A stretch of 64,000 bases of DNA from the NCBI GenBank assembly GCA_963576735.1, contig OY755172.1, forward strand, positions 806,001 to 870,000, written 5' to 3'. The DNA comes from Bedellia somnulentella. Lineage: Eukaryota > Arthropoda > Insecta > Lepidoptera > Bedelliidae. Below the pieces are notes generated by a model that saw only the letters and a program-made list of their open reading frames with translations, made no database searches and was not told the DNA's origin. This document shows positions 10,280 through 22,429 of this stretch, in pieces. A program made the position numbers and the translations under genes. The first letter of the stretch is position 1, and each line of letters starts with the position of its first letter.

Positions 10280-11660
10280 TTCAAATCTTTTTGTTCATGA
10301 AAACCTCATGTGGGGATTATCTATACTTATAATAAATCTGTAGAGAGGTCAATTCTGTACATGAAATATATTTTCAAAATAACTATCAGGTGATGATTAG
10401 GGATCGATACTGATGCCAAAAATGCAATCAGTAAAATTTTTGTCTGTCTGTCTGTCTGTCTGTCGGTTTGTATGTTCCTTATGGAAACAAAATCTACTCG
10501 ACGGATTTTAACGAAACTTGGTACAATTATTCTTCATACTCCTGCGCATGTTTTTGTATACTTTCCAGCAGAGTAGTAAAGGTGAATTTTGGGAAATTTT
10601 GGAAAAACGGGAGAAGTTACTCCATTTTTTAAGCTTCCGTCGCGTGTGCAGCCTTAATGGTTAAACTTACATAGAAATCATGTATGACGGAAATATTTTC
10701 CACAAAATTATCTAAAAAAAAATCTTCAACAGTTTATGTCTATCTTTTACGGTTGACTCACAACAACACGTGTAATTCCTGATAGCTTAGCAGTTCGGAC
10801 CATTCTGATTATATTTGTTTACTCTTACGTTTGTAAACCTCTCACTCATCCCTTATTTAAAAAAGGTAACATTAGTACCTATTCAATAAAAATCCCAAGC
10901 CCAATCCCAAGCCATCGCGCCCGTGACCAAAACCAAATCTTTACTAATTTACATATAAGTTACATATCCTACATAACGTAATGATTTATTTTTTAGATTG
11001 TTATAAATACTTCATAGCGTTTTTATTCCAAAATTTGCTATTAAACGGAAATACTGAACCGTTCATTCAAAATCACCAAACTACACTGTTTAGGGAGTGC
11101 TGTAAATTTAATAAGTTGAAAATATTGCGCCAAATTTCACAATGCTTGAGCAGTGACTGAAGAAAGAAACCTCAGATATAAAAAAAAAAACGCTACCCGT
11201 GCGAAGCTGGGACGATCCACTAGTTACTAATAAATAAAGGAAAGAAAAATTTTGACACAGGCGGGGATCGAACCCGCGACCTCGGGTAAACGCCCCGACG
11301 CTCTGCCAACTGAGCTACCGTGTCAATTGGCTGCCAGTACGAAATTCTTCTATCCTTTATTTCTTTTTACACGTTTTAGTAGTGTTTGCGTTTCCTACCT
11401 CCGAATTTTTACTAATTCGGAAGGTTACTTGTCTATCTTTTCAGATAGAATGCAAGTGTTGAAAACGCCTAACTAACACATAATTTAAATCTTTTTGTTC
11501 ATGAAAACAGACTGTGTCGAAATTTTTCTTTCCTTTTTTTATTAGTAATAATCCCCACATAAGGTTTTCATGAACAAAAAGACTTAAATTATGTGATAGT
11601 TAGGCGTTTTCAACACTTGCATTCTATCTGAAAAGGTAGACAAGTGGCCTTCCGAATTAG
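10280..11660 (-). repeat. Repeat C: tRNA-derived SINE with inverted outer arms, split by a Helitron
   Basis: The left arm (TTGTTCATGAAAACCTCATG to GGGGATTA at 10319) is interrupted by the Helitron and resumes at 11224 (TTACTAATAAATAAAGGAAAG). A tRNA-like head follows on the minus strand (11253-11325), with B box GGTTCGATCCC and A-box region TAGCTCAGTTGGCAG. From 11505 the outer arm recurs inverted: GTGTCGAAATTTTTCTTTCC, TAATCCCCACATAAGG, TTCATGAACAAAAAG. This is therefore a composite or foldback arrangement. Confidence 0.65.
10320..11223 (+). mobile_element. Non-autonomous Helitron H1 copy 1
   Basis: The 5' end is TCTATACTTATAATAAATC and the 3' end is GACGATCCACTAG, inserted between A (10319) and T (11224). 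An uninterrupted copy of the target (GGGGATTATCACTAATAAAT near 27375) confirms that nothing was duplicated, as expected for Helitrons. A GC-rich imperfect hairpin (ACCCGTGCGAAGCTGGG) precedes CTAG. A (GTCT)n tract lies at 10441-10463. There is no Rep/helicase coding, so it would move in trans. Length is 904 bp. Confidence 0.88.
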
Positions 11661-11664
11661 TACG

Positions 11665-12005
11665 TTGATGTCATGTTATTATGTTATGTTAAATCACTGT
11701 TCGATAGCTATTGGGTAAGTAACGATTGCTGAAATCGAATTCGTCAATTCCTATTTCCGACACGTCACACTCCATACTATATATGAACCTTGAACCGCAA
11801 TCTAAAATCGCCCAGCTGCATACAAATCTATTGCAGCATTTACATTCTCATGCAGCTACAGGAGCTGTTGCAAAATTATCATTCGACATTGGCACACTTA
11901 TTTTTTAACCACGAAAGAGGTTCATATACTTGTAATTAGAGTTTCGTATTATAGACAAGGTAGTTAGGCTTGATATTTTTTTAATAATCATTTATTCCAC
12001 ATTTG
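11665..12005. other. Non-coding, nothing recognised
   Basis: A short open frame lies at 11726-11908 but lacks support. Confidence 0.45.
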
Positions 12006-12007
12006 AA

Positions 12008-12150
12008 ATAGAATAGAATACTTTATTAAACATGACAAAACAAATATTTTCTAAATTTCAGTACAAAAATAAAAGTACAATTGCCGGTCTTATCTTATCA
12101 CTAAAAGCTATTTCTTCCAGACAACCCTTGGATGGTGAAATCAATCAATA
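12008..12150 (-). repeat. CR1/jockey-like LINE 3' end
   Basis: It is a diverged copy of the 18723 and 52110 repeats: AATAGAATAGAATACTTTAT at the start, then CAATTGCCGGTCTTATC and TTCTTCCAGACAACC. Confidence 0.6.
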
Positions 12151-12154
12151 ATAA

Positions 12155-12730
12155 TCATGTTGATTATGAATGAAATACTTAATACATTAAAATTAAATCC
12201 AAGATACACACTGAGACACCACATATTTTGTCATCTAACCAACGTCAGAAATGGCTAAAGAATTATTAACTCTACAACTCTGCTTTTGTTTTAAGAGACA
12301 ACTTAAAGAAATTAAAAAATACTTATATATTTAAGGAATCACTACTGCCATACTGCTGCCCAAATAAAAACAAATTTAATAATTATGTAAGTTTTTGACA
12401 GAATAAATAATGAAATACTATAGTTAATCTTCTATTCAAGCCCATTACGTTAACTAATGTCGAAGAGGAAGACATCAAGCCATTCTTGACAATTGACAAT
12501 AAACCCGAGAGCGTATAAACTTTCACTGATCATTATTGTTATTATATTAATGTGATGCATTACACCTGAGAGAAAGCGTCCCGACTAAGGAGTGCGGACT
12601 CACGCCTCCTTGCTAACTAACTTGTTAGCACTGCCATTGACCCTTCGTGTTGAATAGGAAAAAGAACTGGGCAAGTTGTAGTTCAAGTTCTTATGAGTGT
12701 TGACTTCCTTTTCCTTGGTGCGATTTGAAA
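12155..12730. other. Intronic DNA, nothing recognised
   Basis: AT-rich, with a slightly GC-richer patch at 12570-12650 that I cannot assign. Confidence 0.4.
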
Positions 12731-12746
12731 AATGATGACAGGATTC

Positions 12747-12986
12747 ATACATACATACATATACTCACGGCTATAAATCCCTTAAACGGGGTAGCCAGAG
12801 CTTTGGAATGAAAAATTTCTCAGCCACTTTCGGAAGTTGATTGGGGAAAAGATGGTAATAATAAATGTTTTTGGTAGCGGGTTTCCAACCACATCGCCCA
12901 AAAATCACTAAATAAGCCCCTATACCCTTAGTCGCCTCTTACGATCACCCACGGGTAGAAATGGGGTAGTGATATTCTAAGCCGGC
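12747..12986 (-). repeat. Repeat A retroposon (RTE-partnered SINE)
   Basis: A clean 240-bp copy flanked by a 16-bp target duplication (AATGATGACAGGATTC at 12731-12746 and 12987-13002). The tail is the CATA run at its left edge. Consensus landmarks in sense: GTGTAGTGTCGGCTTAGAAT, GCGATGCGGTTGGAGACCCA, GTGGCTGAGGAATTTCTA, TAGCCGTGAGTATATGTATG. I see no clear tRNA promoter boxes. Confidence 0.85.
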
Positions 12987-13063
12987 AATGATGACAGGAT
13001 TCTTGGTGAAAAGTATGTTTAAATTGATTTTGATTTATTGTTTTAGAATGCCGGCGTAGCTTC

Positions 13064-13310
13064 GATTGCCGTGTAGTGTCGATGTTGGTTTATAACACCA
13101 CTTTCCCTTTCTACTCATGGGTGTCGTATAAGGCGACTAAGGGAATGGGGCGATGCGGTTGGAAACCCATCACCAATGATACTTTATTCCTACCATCTTG
13201 TCCCCTATCAACTTCCAAATGTGGCTGAGGAGTTTCTAGATTTGAAGCTCTGGCTACCCCTTTTTCGGAATTATAGCTGTGGTATATGTAGGTACAGCCG
13301 TGAGTATTAT
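13064..13310 (+). repeat. Repeat A copy
   Basis: Starts GCCGTGTAGTGTCGATGTTG and includes GGCGATGCGGTTGGAAACCC; the ATGT tail is degraded. Confidence 0.75.
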
Positions 13311-13690
13311 TTTCTGTGTAGTGAACGTAATTCGTCTCATTAGGTCAAGAAAGGCCGCTACCGTCCCGTGTTACAAAAAAAACAAAATTGACATATTTTC
13401 TATCTCTGTCGTCACGCTGCCAAGAGAAAGAGACACAGCTAACTTATTTTCATCTGATAGTCGTCATTATGTCGACATTGCTTAATGAAATGCGTTTATG
13501 TAATTTCAAGACGAACGGGTTGTTATGTTTGTTTATTGGGGAAAATGTGTTCATTGTTATGTGATACACCGTTTTAGGGTCAATGCTAATATCACTTTTA
13601 GCATCGAGAAATAGAAATTTGAATATCTTCAAACTTGTAACTTTAATGAAGCAGATTTCGCCGGTGTGTATGGAATAGGTTTGATTCGAC

Positions 13691-13927
13691 TTACATACAT
13701 ATACTTACGGCCATAAATCTCGAAACGGGGTAGCCAGAGCTTTAGGGCTAGAAACTCCACAGCCAAATTTGGAAGTAGATAGGGCAAGATGGTAGAAATA
13801 AAGTATCGTTGGCCTCCAACCGCATCGCCCTAACTTAAAAAGCCCCATACCCTCAGTCACCCGTTAGTTACGACACCTTTGGGTAGAAGGGGGTAGTGAC
13901 ATTCTAAGCCGGCACTACACGGCAACG
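13691..13927 (-). repeat. Repeat A copy
   Basis: Full-length antisense copy, from CATACATATACTTACGGCC to GCCGGCACTACACGGC. Confidence 0.8.
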
Positions 13928-14064
13928 CCGCCACTAATTATTACAATGATCATTATTTAAAACATAGATGTCTTCTTTTGAGCCTATCTTTCTCCAGCAC
14001 CCCCTGAACTCCACAAAGATCAAGGCAAACCTCACTAAGTCGTATTGTTTCTCTACAATCAATA

Positions 14065-14303
14065 CATACATACATATACTCACGGCTATAAATTCTCTTA
14101 AAGGGGTAGCCAGAGCTAGGGAATGAGACATTCCTCAGCCACCTTTGGAAGTTGCATGGGGAAAAGGTGGTGAAATAAAGGTTATGGGTCTCCAACCGCA
14201 TCACCCAAAAATCCCTTAAAAGCCCCAATACCGTTAGTCGCCTTTTACGTACACCCACCGGAAGAAATGGGGTAGTGCTATTCTAAGCCGACACTACACA
14301 GCA
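14065..14303 (-). repeat. Repeat A copy
   Basis: Full-length antisense copy flanked by AATCAATA (14057-14064 and 14304-14311), a probable target duplication. Confidence 0.82.
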
Positions 14304-14507
14304 AATCAATAATGTCATTGAAAAGCCCATTACCATATGAATGTCTCCCACGGTATGAGGATATTTCTCATGGCTGCTGACAAATCAACACAAAATATGA
14401 AGAAACTGATCAAAAACTAACTCAGTTCAACTCAGCTATTGTACGTTATATATTTCCCATGAAATTGTGATAATGCAGTTAGGTATGTTTCACAGTGAGA
14501 CGGTTTA

Positions 14508-14705
14508 AGAGCTTATTACCTTACACTTTGTCGTTTCTGAATTCAGACGTCCTTCAAAGTTACTGCCGCAGACGCTTGTTATTCCACTACACAAATTTGT
14601 CTACTTTTCAGAAGCCTAGCGTTCTGAACGTTATTTCACTAGTCTGAATTCAGATTCTGTGGCTTTCAGACGTCTTCATTCAGACCAACAATGGAATAAG
14701 CTCTT
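14508..14705. mobile_element. MITE with AAGAGCTTATTCCA termini
   Basis: Inverted ends AGAGCTTATT / AATAAGCTCTT are bordered by TA. The interior is rich in CTGAATTCAGA palindromes. It is closely related to 39060-39218. The TA target suggests a Tc1/mariner-type mobiliser. Confidence 0.65.
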
Positions 14706-14721
14706 TACTAAAATTGCAAAC

Positions 14722-14959
14722 ATACATATACTCACGGCTACAAATCCCTTGAAGGGGTAGCCAGAGCTAGGGAATTAGAAATTCCTTAGCCACTTTTGGA
14801 AGTTCAGTTAGGAGAAGATGCTAAAATAAAGGTAGTTCGTGATTGGTCTCCAACCGCATCGCCCGAACATCCTCAAAAGCCTTAATACGGTTAGTCACCT
14901 CTTATGTACACCCACCGGAAGAAATGGGGTAGGTCTATTTTAGACCGACACTACACAGC
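14722..14959 (-). repeat. Repeat A copy
   Basis: Full-length antisense copy, from CATACATATACTCACGGC to CCGACACTACACAGC. Confidence 0.8.
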
Positions 14960-15283
14960 TTAGTGAACACAATTCGAGAGCATAATATAATATTGTTATT
15001 TGAAAAAAGTTACTTATTATTTTTATTTATTATTATTAGTTCATTTATTATTTACATATGTAGAATTACGAAATATTTATCTGGTGTACCTATACTATAC
15101 ACAAATAAAAAAACTGATGGCAGGCCCAATTTAACAAAACCAATGTGGTAACACCTGTTATATAATAATATTATCCTAATTATATATGCAATTTACAACT
15201 TATTTACTAATATTTACAAGTCACAATACGCGCCCCGTGTCATATCTGGTGTAAAAGTGGCTAGTCATATGTGTGACGGAAAA

Positions 15284-15410
15284 CGTTGCGGAAAAACATC
15301 GTGAGGAAACCCACATGGCGAACTACTTACTAACCTACAATGTATGTCATATGACAGAAAATTCGTACAAAATTGCGATAGCCATTTTATGAGTAAGCAT
15401 GATGATAATA
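15284..15410 (+). repeat. SINE B internal fragment
   Basis: GTGAGGAAACCCACATGGC, TCATATGACAG and TTCGTACAAAATTGCGATAG follow the SINE B order. It abuts a truncated repeat A copy directly. Confidence 0.55.
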
Positions 15411-15614
15411 TAGCCAGAGCTAAGGAATTACAAATTCCTCAGCCACTTTTGGAAGTTGAGTGGGGAAAAGATGGTAGAATAAAGGTTCTTGGTGATGAGT
15501 CTCCAACCGCATCGCCAAAAAATCTCTTAAAAGCCCCAATACCGATAGTCGCCTCTTACGTACACCCACCGGTAGAAATAGGGTAGTGCTATTCTAAGCC
15601 GACACTACACAGCA
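15411..15614 (-). repeat. Repeat A copy lacking its tail
   Basis: It begins abruptly at AGCCAGAGCTAAGG, without the CATA tail, immediately after SINE B sequence. This suggests a recombination or deletion junction. Confidence 0.7.
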
Positions 15615-15619
15615 TATTA

Positions 15620-16105
15620 TTTATGCGTTGATAATATTATTTTATTTCAATCCTGTATTATAAGTAAATCTTTTCCTTGCGGTAACTTTATCTAGTAAGT
15701 GTGTGTTATAGTTATTGTTAGCGCGGAAAATGTTAAATTCGCTGTGCAGCCATAGTCCCCCATACTTCTTCATACGACACTAAAATTTCGCACGTAAAAT
15801 AATCGCGATTCAATATGTTACAGGAATGTAAAACAAAATCCGCGACATAAAATATTGTAGAGCGGACATAGGTCCTTAAAATAAAGCCTGCAAATTTAAA
15901 TTAAAAAGAGATTTATATTTTAAACCATTTAAAATGAGCAGGAGTTTTGGAATTCTTTCCTTTTTTAATTATCCTTGCTGTATATTTCCCTGATTTAAAA
16001 AAACTGCATTGTTGATTTTTCATTCAAGCTAAAACTATTTAAAATATTACAAAGAAGTTTTGAAATAAATATACTTAGATGCCATAATAGTGATCAGATT
16101 CATCA
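15620..16105. other. Intronic DNA, nothing recognised
   Basis: AT-rich, no supported feature. Confidence 0.45.
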
Positions 16106-16912
16106 GGTAATCTATACATATAATAAATCTGTGGAAAAGTAATTTTTGTACATTGAAGAAATTGAAAAAAAAAATAGCCAGCGTGTGACAGATAAGTAAC
16201 AGAACCCATTTCCATCATTTTTAAATTTTTTGTCTGTTTGTTTGTTTGTCTGTTTATATGTTTGTTTGTGCGCGCAAAACGTAAAATCTACGAATTTAAT
16301 GCTGAAAATGTTTATATACAAAAATTAAACGTAACTTGAGGTATAACTTAGTTTTTGTTTCATCGAAATTGGTTCACTCTATCAAAAGATATGATTAATT
16401 TTGTGAGTTCAAGAAGAAAAATATTACGTTACGCAATTCAGTATAGTACTTGCAACGACATCTTAAGTCTAAATATAGAACTAATGTTGATAGTTGGAAT
16501 CCAAAGTCCGATAGATGGCGTTGTGCAAAAATAAAATAAAGAACCAAAATAAAATAAAGCAAAAATAAAATTTGCATTTTTTTAGCCCCTTTAACCCCTT
16601 ATTTTAAAGTCGGTTAAAGTAATAGAAGCTACAGGAAACAAGCTAGGCGAAATTAATACAAGCTGCCAATATCAAGTGAATTCGCCGACTATGAAAATAA
16701 CTGAAATGCTTTTAAATATTATCTTTACTTAGTTTCTTAAATTAGGCTTATTAATATTAATATATTATGTAAATAGTCTGCCTATTAATAAATCCAATTT
16801 GGTGAGCATAATTTTGAAATTCTTAGCCATTCTTCAAATGCACGTCACTTCACAACCAGTTTTCGTGAACGTTTATAATAAAAAACTGAATTTTGGTCTA
16901 CATTAAACACCA

Positions 16913-17159
16913 AACCTCTCTGGCTTCGTTTACATCCATCAATCTTTTCATACAAATGCTCTTTTATTCTTCATACTGCGGACACCTGCCTTTTTGAGCA
17001 CGTTTTCTATTTGATCCAAATCTGTCCTCCGAGGTCGTCCTCTACTAACATTACCTTCCACATTGGCGATAAAAAAAGTGTCAAGTACAAAGTGGCGATC
17101 GATAGTCTCTGCCTACCCCAATGGAAACTAACGGCGTGAGAATATGTATGTATGTATGT
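16913..17159 (+). mobile_element. 5'-inverted (twin-primed) RTE-like LINE insertion
   Basis: An 11-bp duplication, ATTAAACACCA, lies at 16902-16912 and 17160-17170. The right part (~17089-17159) is the LINE 3' end in sense, with GGCGATCGATAGTCTCTGCC and the ATGT tail. The left part (16913-~17065) is the adjoining upstream LINE sequence in antisense (compare 52790-52930). About 8 bp are missing at the inversion point. Confidence 0.8.
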
Positions 17160-17265
17160 ATTAAACACCAGAAACATAAGACATCTTTTAAGTTCTACTT
17201 TTTTTAACACTAAGATGATGTAGTGACCTTAGTGACTAACCTTAATTTAGTTATATTTGCATATT

Positions 17266-17514
17266 ATACATACATACATATACTCACGACTATAAATCCC
17301 TAGAAGGGGTAGCCTGAGCTAAGGAATTAGAAATTCCTCAGCCACTTTTGGAAAATTGAGTGGGGAAAAGATGGTAAAATAAAGGTTGTTGGTAATGGGT
17401 CTCCAACCGCATCGCCCAAAAATCCCTTAAAAACCCCCAATACCGTTAGTCGCCTCTTACGTACATCCACCGGAAGAAATGGGGTAGTGCTATTCTAAGC
17501 CGACACTACACAGC
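17266..17514 (-). repeat. Repeat A copy
   Basis: Full-length antisense copy with intact CATA tail and CGACACTACACAGC end. Confidence 0.82.
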
Positions 17515-17519
17515 TACTA

Positions 17520-18720
17520 CAGTGCATATTATGCCACTGATAAATCGATTTAATTCAATGTATTATCATAGTACAACCAACAACCGTAAACCCTAATAAT
17601 AGTAAAGTACCTTTTTTGAGCGGTTTTATTTAGCTTACCCCGTTTGTTTTATTCTTTCTTGAGTGAAATTTAGTAATTTAGTTTTCACCCCCTTCCTGTC
17701 AACCGGTTAATATTTCTTTTCGGAAGGAAAAGACGTGATGAGCTCGAAGCAAAGAGTGATGAGCTCAAGGCCCGACCACCTGCGGCCATCAATAATAACT
17801 ACCTATATATTGGAGGGGTACTGATTTTTCAACATACGTCATAGAACATTTGTCGGAGAGATTGGCTATGTCAGTCACATGAGAGCACATGAACACACTC
17901 TTAATAGCCGGATACCAGAACTTGCTGTGGCCGAAATCGGGCGGGATTGATATATGATCTATGTGCAAAATTCCGAAGTGTTAAAAACAAAAGGGCTTTA
18001 TAAATATATTGATGCATTATGCAGATCTGCTAGGATCGTACAAGGTAGCGATCCTTAATCTTCGGCTAACCCTGTAACTGTATCTAAATAAACACTAATT
18101 CAAATGAGATACACACAGTTACGACCTTTTATTATTTCAACTGGATAATGGCTACTGTAATTAATTAAATATCATTATAAAATACTCAATAGTTCCTACA
18201 TCACAATAAGTGTGCGCATTAGATTTCATTGGTTCTTTATTTTATTTCAAAAAGGTGATATACTCTTAACTAAACGACGTTTTTTTGTTCTCGACAATCA
18301 CGCGAACGAAGTCGCGGGCACAGCTAGTAAAACATATAAAAAAATATTACGAAACCTTTAATCGAATGAGTTAATTATTTCTTACTTTATTACTACAGTT
18401 TTTGTAAAATATCTCTCCCCGTTATAAAATTGTCAACGATTGCCTAAAATAGCCTAAATCCCACATTCGTACAAAACCGCCGAACGGTAAACAAGGTCGA
18501 CCCATTACCAAAGATATAATATGGTAATGTAGTTAATATTTCTATTCCGAGACCATTAACCTATTCACCCCAACCGTCTTATATCTTTAATGGATTTTTT
18601 ATGTGAAAAACCGTTACTACATCTCTTTAGCCATGAGATTAAAACATATCTGGTCTCATTTATAACTGCAGTATTTAAGAGAATTAAAAATGAATATATC
18701 AGTTTTACTAGGTCCTTCAA
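17520..18720. other. Intronic DNA, apart from the Helitron 3' end at 18301
   Basis: No coding support is seen. Confidence 0.4.
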
Positions 18721-18722
18721 GT

Positions 18723-18876
18723 ATAGAATAGAATAGAATAACACTTTATTGCACATCAAACACAAATTTACAAAAGTAATAATACGATCAAACAGTTTAC
18801 AGTGAGGTACAATTGGCGGTCTTATCGCTTAAAGCGATCTCTTCCAGACAATCTTTGGAAGGTGAGATCGATAAAT
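18723..18876 (-). repeat. CR1/jockey-like LINE 3' end
   Basis: Starts with (GAATA)n and continues AACACTTTATTGCACATC, GGTACAATTGGCGGTCTT and TCTTCCAGACAATC. Nearly identical to 52110-52276. Confidence 0.7.
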
Positions 18877-19089
18877 TAATTATTTGGGAAGATGCACAAA
18901 ACAAGGCCAAAAAAAAAACATAATAAGATGCATGGATCATATATTATATATATTAGTATACTTATATATACTAGGATAGTATACATGGATCTTTTATTTG
19001 AATTTTGGTTTTAGTTTTGTATTGTCGGTTTGGAATAGCACTAGCCCATTTCTTCGCACGGCTGTTTTAATAGGGTTTTGGATTTGATC

Positions 19090-19245
19090 GATTGTTGGGC
19101 GATGTATCAGGAGACTGAGGCGTTGCGATTTATAGCCGTGAGTGTTGACCTTTATTTTACCATCTTTTCCCCACTCAACTTTGGTTCCTGGCTACCCCTT
19201 CTAGGGATTTGATTTAAAGCCGTGAGTATATGTGTGTATGTATGA
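19090..19245 (+). repeat. Repeat A, degraded partial copy
   Basis: Keeps TTTACCATCTTTTCCCC, GGCTACCCCTTCTAGGGATT and GCCGTGAGTATATGTGTG, but lacks the central block. Confidence 0.6.
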
Positions 19246-19249
19246 CTGT

Positions 19250-21040
19250 TATGTTTGTGCGTTTTAATATATCTCTACCAGTCCCTGTATTCTTTCGGGA
19301 AGAAAAGTTGTATTGTTTAATACGTTACGGTTATACTTAAAAAAACCAGTTGCAAGAGTGTAAAAAAGTTAAGTTTGGTTTTTAAGGTTAAATCTGGTTA
19401 AGATTATCAAAAAACCAATATTATACTAATGATGTTTCTGTGCTGATATAAAGCTGTATTTTTGGAGTAGACTCGACCCTGTGGGTGGTGGCATATTGGC
19501 TGTTTGACTCATAACACGTTATAAATGAAAGTTATGACACTACAAAAATGCAGTTTGCAAGAGTTTAATATATGCTGGGGTTTACCGTGACCAAAATTAT
19601 GTCAGGGGTCGAGCCAGCGGCCTTGGGTATCGTAACACCACGTGACGTCAACGTTGTATCACATAACGTAGTCGTTGTGGACGAATGTGGAGCGCCAAAT
19701 TTGAGGTCACATTTCGAAAGTGAGGACGCGGGGTAAATAAACATACATTTTAATTGACCCCAGAATTTATAGTGATGAATTTGAATATATTTTGAAAAAA
19801 TAATATTATTTTTCATTGTCATCAATATTTGATAAGAATGATGAACAAAAAATCCTAAAAGGCTTTATCATTATTCATATTTAATTTCTCAAACAAGAAG
19901 TTTTTCCCACTTTTGTTTGCAGGACGTTATCCGGTGATCAGTAAAAATAGAATTAAAAAAACTTATATCGTGGAAAGCAAATAAGACCATATGACTCACT
20001 CATATGACATAAAAACGTAAATAAAACTCATACTCTTACTACTTTAGAAGAAGAAGATAGAAAGACATTTCTTCGCTGCATAAAAGGCACAAAAACTAAC
20101 AATATGCAATAAGACAATATGAAATAAAAAAAGAGTAAAAGTATACAACAAAAAAAAAAAATAACACTAAAATAATTAAAAACACAAAACAATAAATTAA
20201 ACAAAAAATATCAAAGAGATTAAAAACAAAAGATAAAAAAAGACAAAAAAACACTATAAAAAGAACACATAAAAAAAATATAACTTATGTAGTTTTGTGC
20301 CCTCCAACAGCAAAAAGGCACTGACTCAGCAAACGTTGTGAGTTTTACCTCACAACACTGATATTCAGTAAGCGCCACGTTACGTACTAATTAAATTTAA
20401 ATGTTATTAAGTATTATAACAAATTACAAAGGTGAAAACGTCCAAATATCTGTACCTAAGCCATCGATTAAAGCAAGTGCTTTACGAGTGCTAAGACAAC
20501 AAGATTAGCGAATGTTGTTATTGTACATGAGGTCACAGGTAGGTTTGGACACTAGCACTTGTGTCTTTGTTGTCTGTGGGTCAAAGAAATAAACTCGATC
20601 CATGGTCGAGGTCCACTCACTTAACACTGTATCTTATAAAGAAATAAGCAAAAAAATATAATATGTAAATACTTTTATGATCCCGTAGTTAAAGAGATGG
20701 ACAGGTTGAATTTTAAAAAGTATGTAGAGAAATAAATAATTATTATGCGGACATATATTACACAGACTAAGTTAGCACCGGTACAACTTAATGCCTTGTA
20801 TTATGGGATACTAACAACGATATATTTATTTATTATGTAAGTAGACAATTTTCTTTAAAGCAATTTTGGGTTCTGTTTGCATCGCATAGAATTTTAAACT
20901 AGTTTTGAATAGTTCTATGGATGTATGCCAAGTTATGTTAAAGTGGATAAAATTGTAAAACTTTCAATGTTTTTACTATCATTTGAATTTTTCAAGTTAT
21001 TTGTGTTGTAAATTATTAAAAAAGCTGTTTTATTTTATCA
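19250..21040. other. Intronic DNA including an A-rich stretch
   Basis: 20100-20290 is strongly A-rich on the plus strand with AAAAACA-type simple sequence. Nothing else is supported. Confidence 0.5.
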
Positions 21041-21047
21041 AAACTCA

Positions 21048-21388
21048 AACGTTCACGCCGCCAGAGTTGACGTCGGCAGAGGTACTAATACTCCTGAACA
21101 ACGCGTGACATTGTCACCTGGTGTTCAGAGAACCCACGTTTTCCTTGGACAGTGTATTCAAGTGATAGGGGGAGGCCTATCGCCATTTTGTGCGAATGCA
21201 CTGTCTAACACACTACTAAGAACAACTTAGTCATGTGGGTTTCCTTACTATGTTGTTCCTTTTAACAACCAATATAAATTTACCACACATAAACCTTCAA
21301 AAAGACACATTCGTGTAGGCTTTACTCGGGGATCGAACCGACGCCTCTTAGCATTATAAGCGCATGTTCTAACCACCGAGCAATCTTG
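21048..21388 (-). repeat. SINE B, full-length but diverged
   Basis: Runs from AACGTTCACGCCG to a tRNA-like head (ACTCGGGGATCGAACC, TTCTAACCACCGAGC). The original tRNA promoter boxes are recognisable but altered. Confidence 0.65.
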
Positions 21389-21473
21389 TTTTATATTTTA
21401 TTTTATATACATACATATATACGACATAAGGGTAAATATAACGCTGCACATGGCTCAACGTCACTGTCCATGG

Positions 21474-21718
21474 ATACATACATATACTCACGGCTATGAA
21501 TCCCTAGAAGGGGTAGCCAGAACTAAGGAATTAGAAATTCGTCAGCCACTTTTGGAAATGTGAGAGCGGAAAAGATGGCAAAAATAAAGGTTGTTGGTGA
21601 TGGGGTCTCCAACCGCATCGCCCAACAATTCCTTAAACCCCAATACCGTTAGTCGCCTCTTACGTACACCCACCGAAAGAAATGGGGTAGTGCTATTCTA
21701 AGCCGACACTTCACAGCA
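21474..21718 (-). repeat. Repeat A copy
   Basis: Full-length antisense copy beginning ACATACATATACTCACGGC. Confidence 0.8.
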
Positions 21719-21822
21719 ATGGATAATCCATGGCTAATCTACATAATTAATACAAGAAACAAAATCATTGCATCTTTTTTATAAAAATTGCGAAAATATT
21801 GACAATAACTGCATTTTTATAC

Positions 21823-22179
21823 ATAAACGTTCACGCCGTTTATCCCCGAAGGGGTTGGCAGAGGTACCAATATTCCTGAACTCACATGGCAAGCGCCATC
21901 TAGTTTCTAGAGAAGGTACCCACGTTTTGCTTAGACAGTGTACTCACGTGATAGGGGGCAGGCCTATCGCCGTTTTGTACGAATACACTGTCACATGACT
22001 AAGTACAACTCAGCCATGTGGGTTTCCTCACGATGTTTTCCCTCACCGTTAGCAACCATGATAAATTAACCACACATATGACTTTAGAAAAGACAAATTG
22101 GTGTAGGCCCGTCCCAGGATTGGAACTCACGCCCTTCTGTTTTTCGGGCGGGTGTTCTACCCACTGGACTATCATGTCG
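21823..22179 (-). repeat. SINE B copy
   Basis: Near full length. Minus strand carries a tRNA-like head, CACGTGA palindromes and a 3' end (CGGCGTGAACGTTTATG) in the usual order. Confidence 0.72.
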
Positions 22180-22315
22180 CTTGTATACCTTGTATTTGAT
22201 ACACGTAACATAACATAAAACATTATTTGATACACACGCGCATTATACTCTTTTATTTATTGTCAAAGTAGGTGGAAAGAATGATTAATAGATTATTATT
22301 ATACTATTTACTTTG

Positions 22316-22425
22316 TGTGTAGTGTCGGCTTAGAATATCACTACCTCATTTGTTCCCATGGGTGATCGTAAGAAGCAACCATCGGGCCTTTTAAGTGGTT
22401 TTTGGGCTGTGCGGTTAGCCATAGC
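22316..22425 (+). repeat. Repeat A, 5' part only
   Basis: TGTAGTGTCGGCTTAGAATA, GGTGATCGTAAGA and TTTTTGGGCTGTGCGGTTAG, then it stops. Confidence 0.6.
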
Positions 22426-22429
22426 CAAT

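Larger units (their letters stand above)
16111..18327 (+). mobile_element. Possible Helitron H2 spanning nested insertions
   Basis: A Helitron-like 5' end, A|TCTATACATATAATAAATC, lies at 16111. A lepidopteran-type Helitron 3' end lies at 18301-18327: hairpin CGCGAACGAAGTCGCG, then GGCACAG and CTAG followed by T. They share orientation, but I cannot show that both belong to one element. Between them are the twin-primed RTE insertion, a repeat A copy and unassigned DNA. Each end is better supported than the full span. Confidence 0.45.

Noticed and set aside
16111..18327. One confirmed 2.2-kb Helitron
   Set aside because: The two ends are plausible but not shown to belong together, so it is reported with low confidence only.
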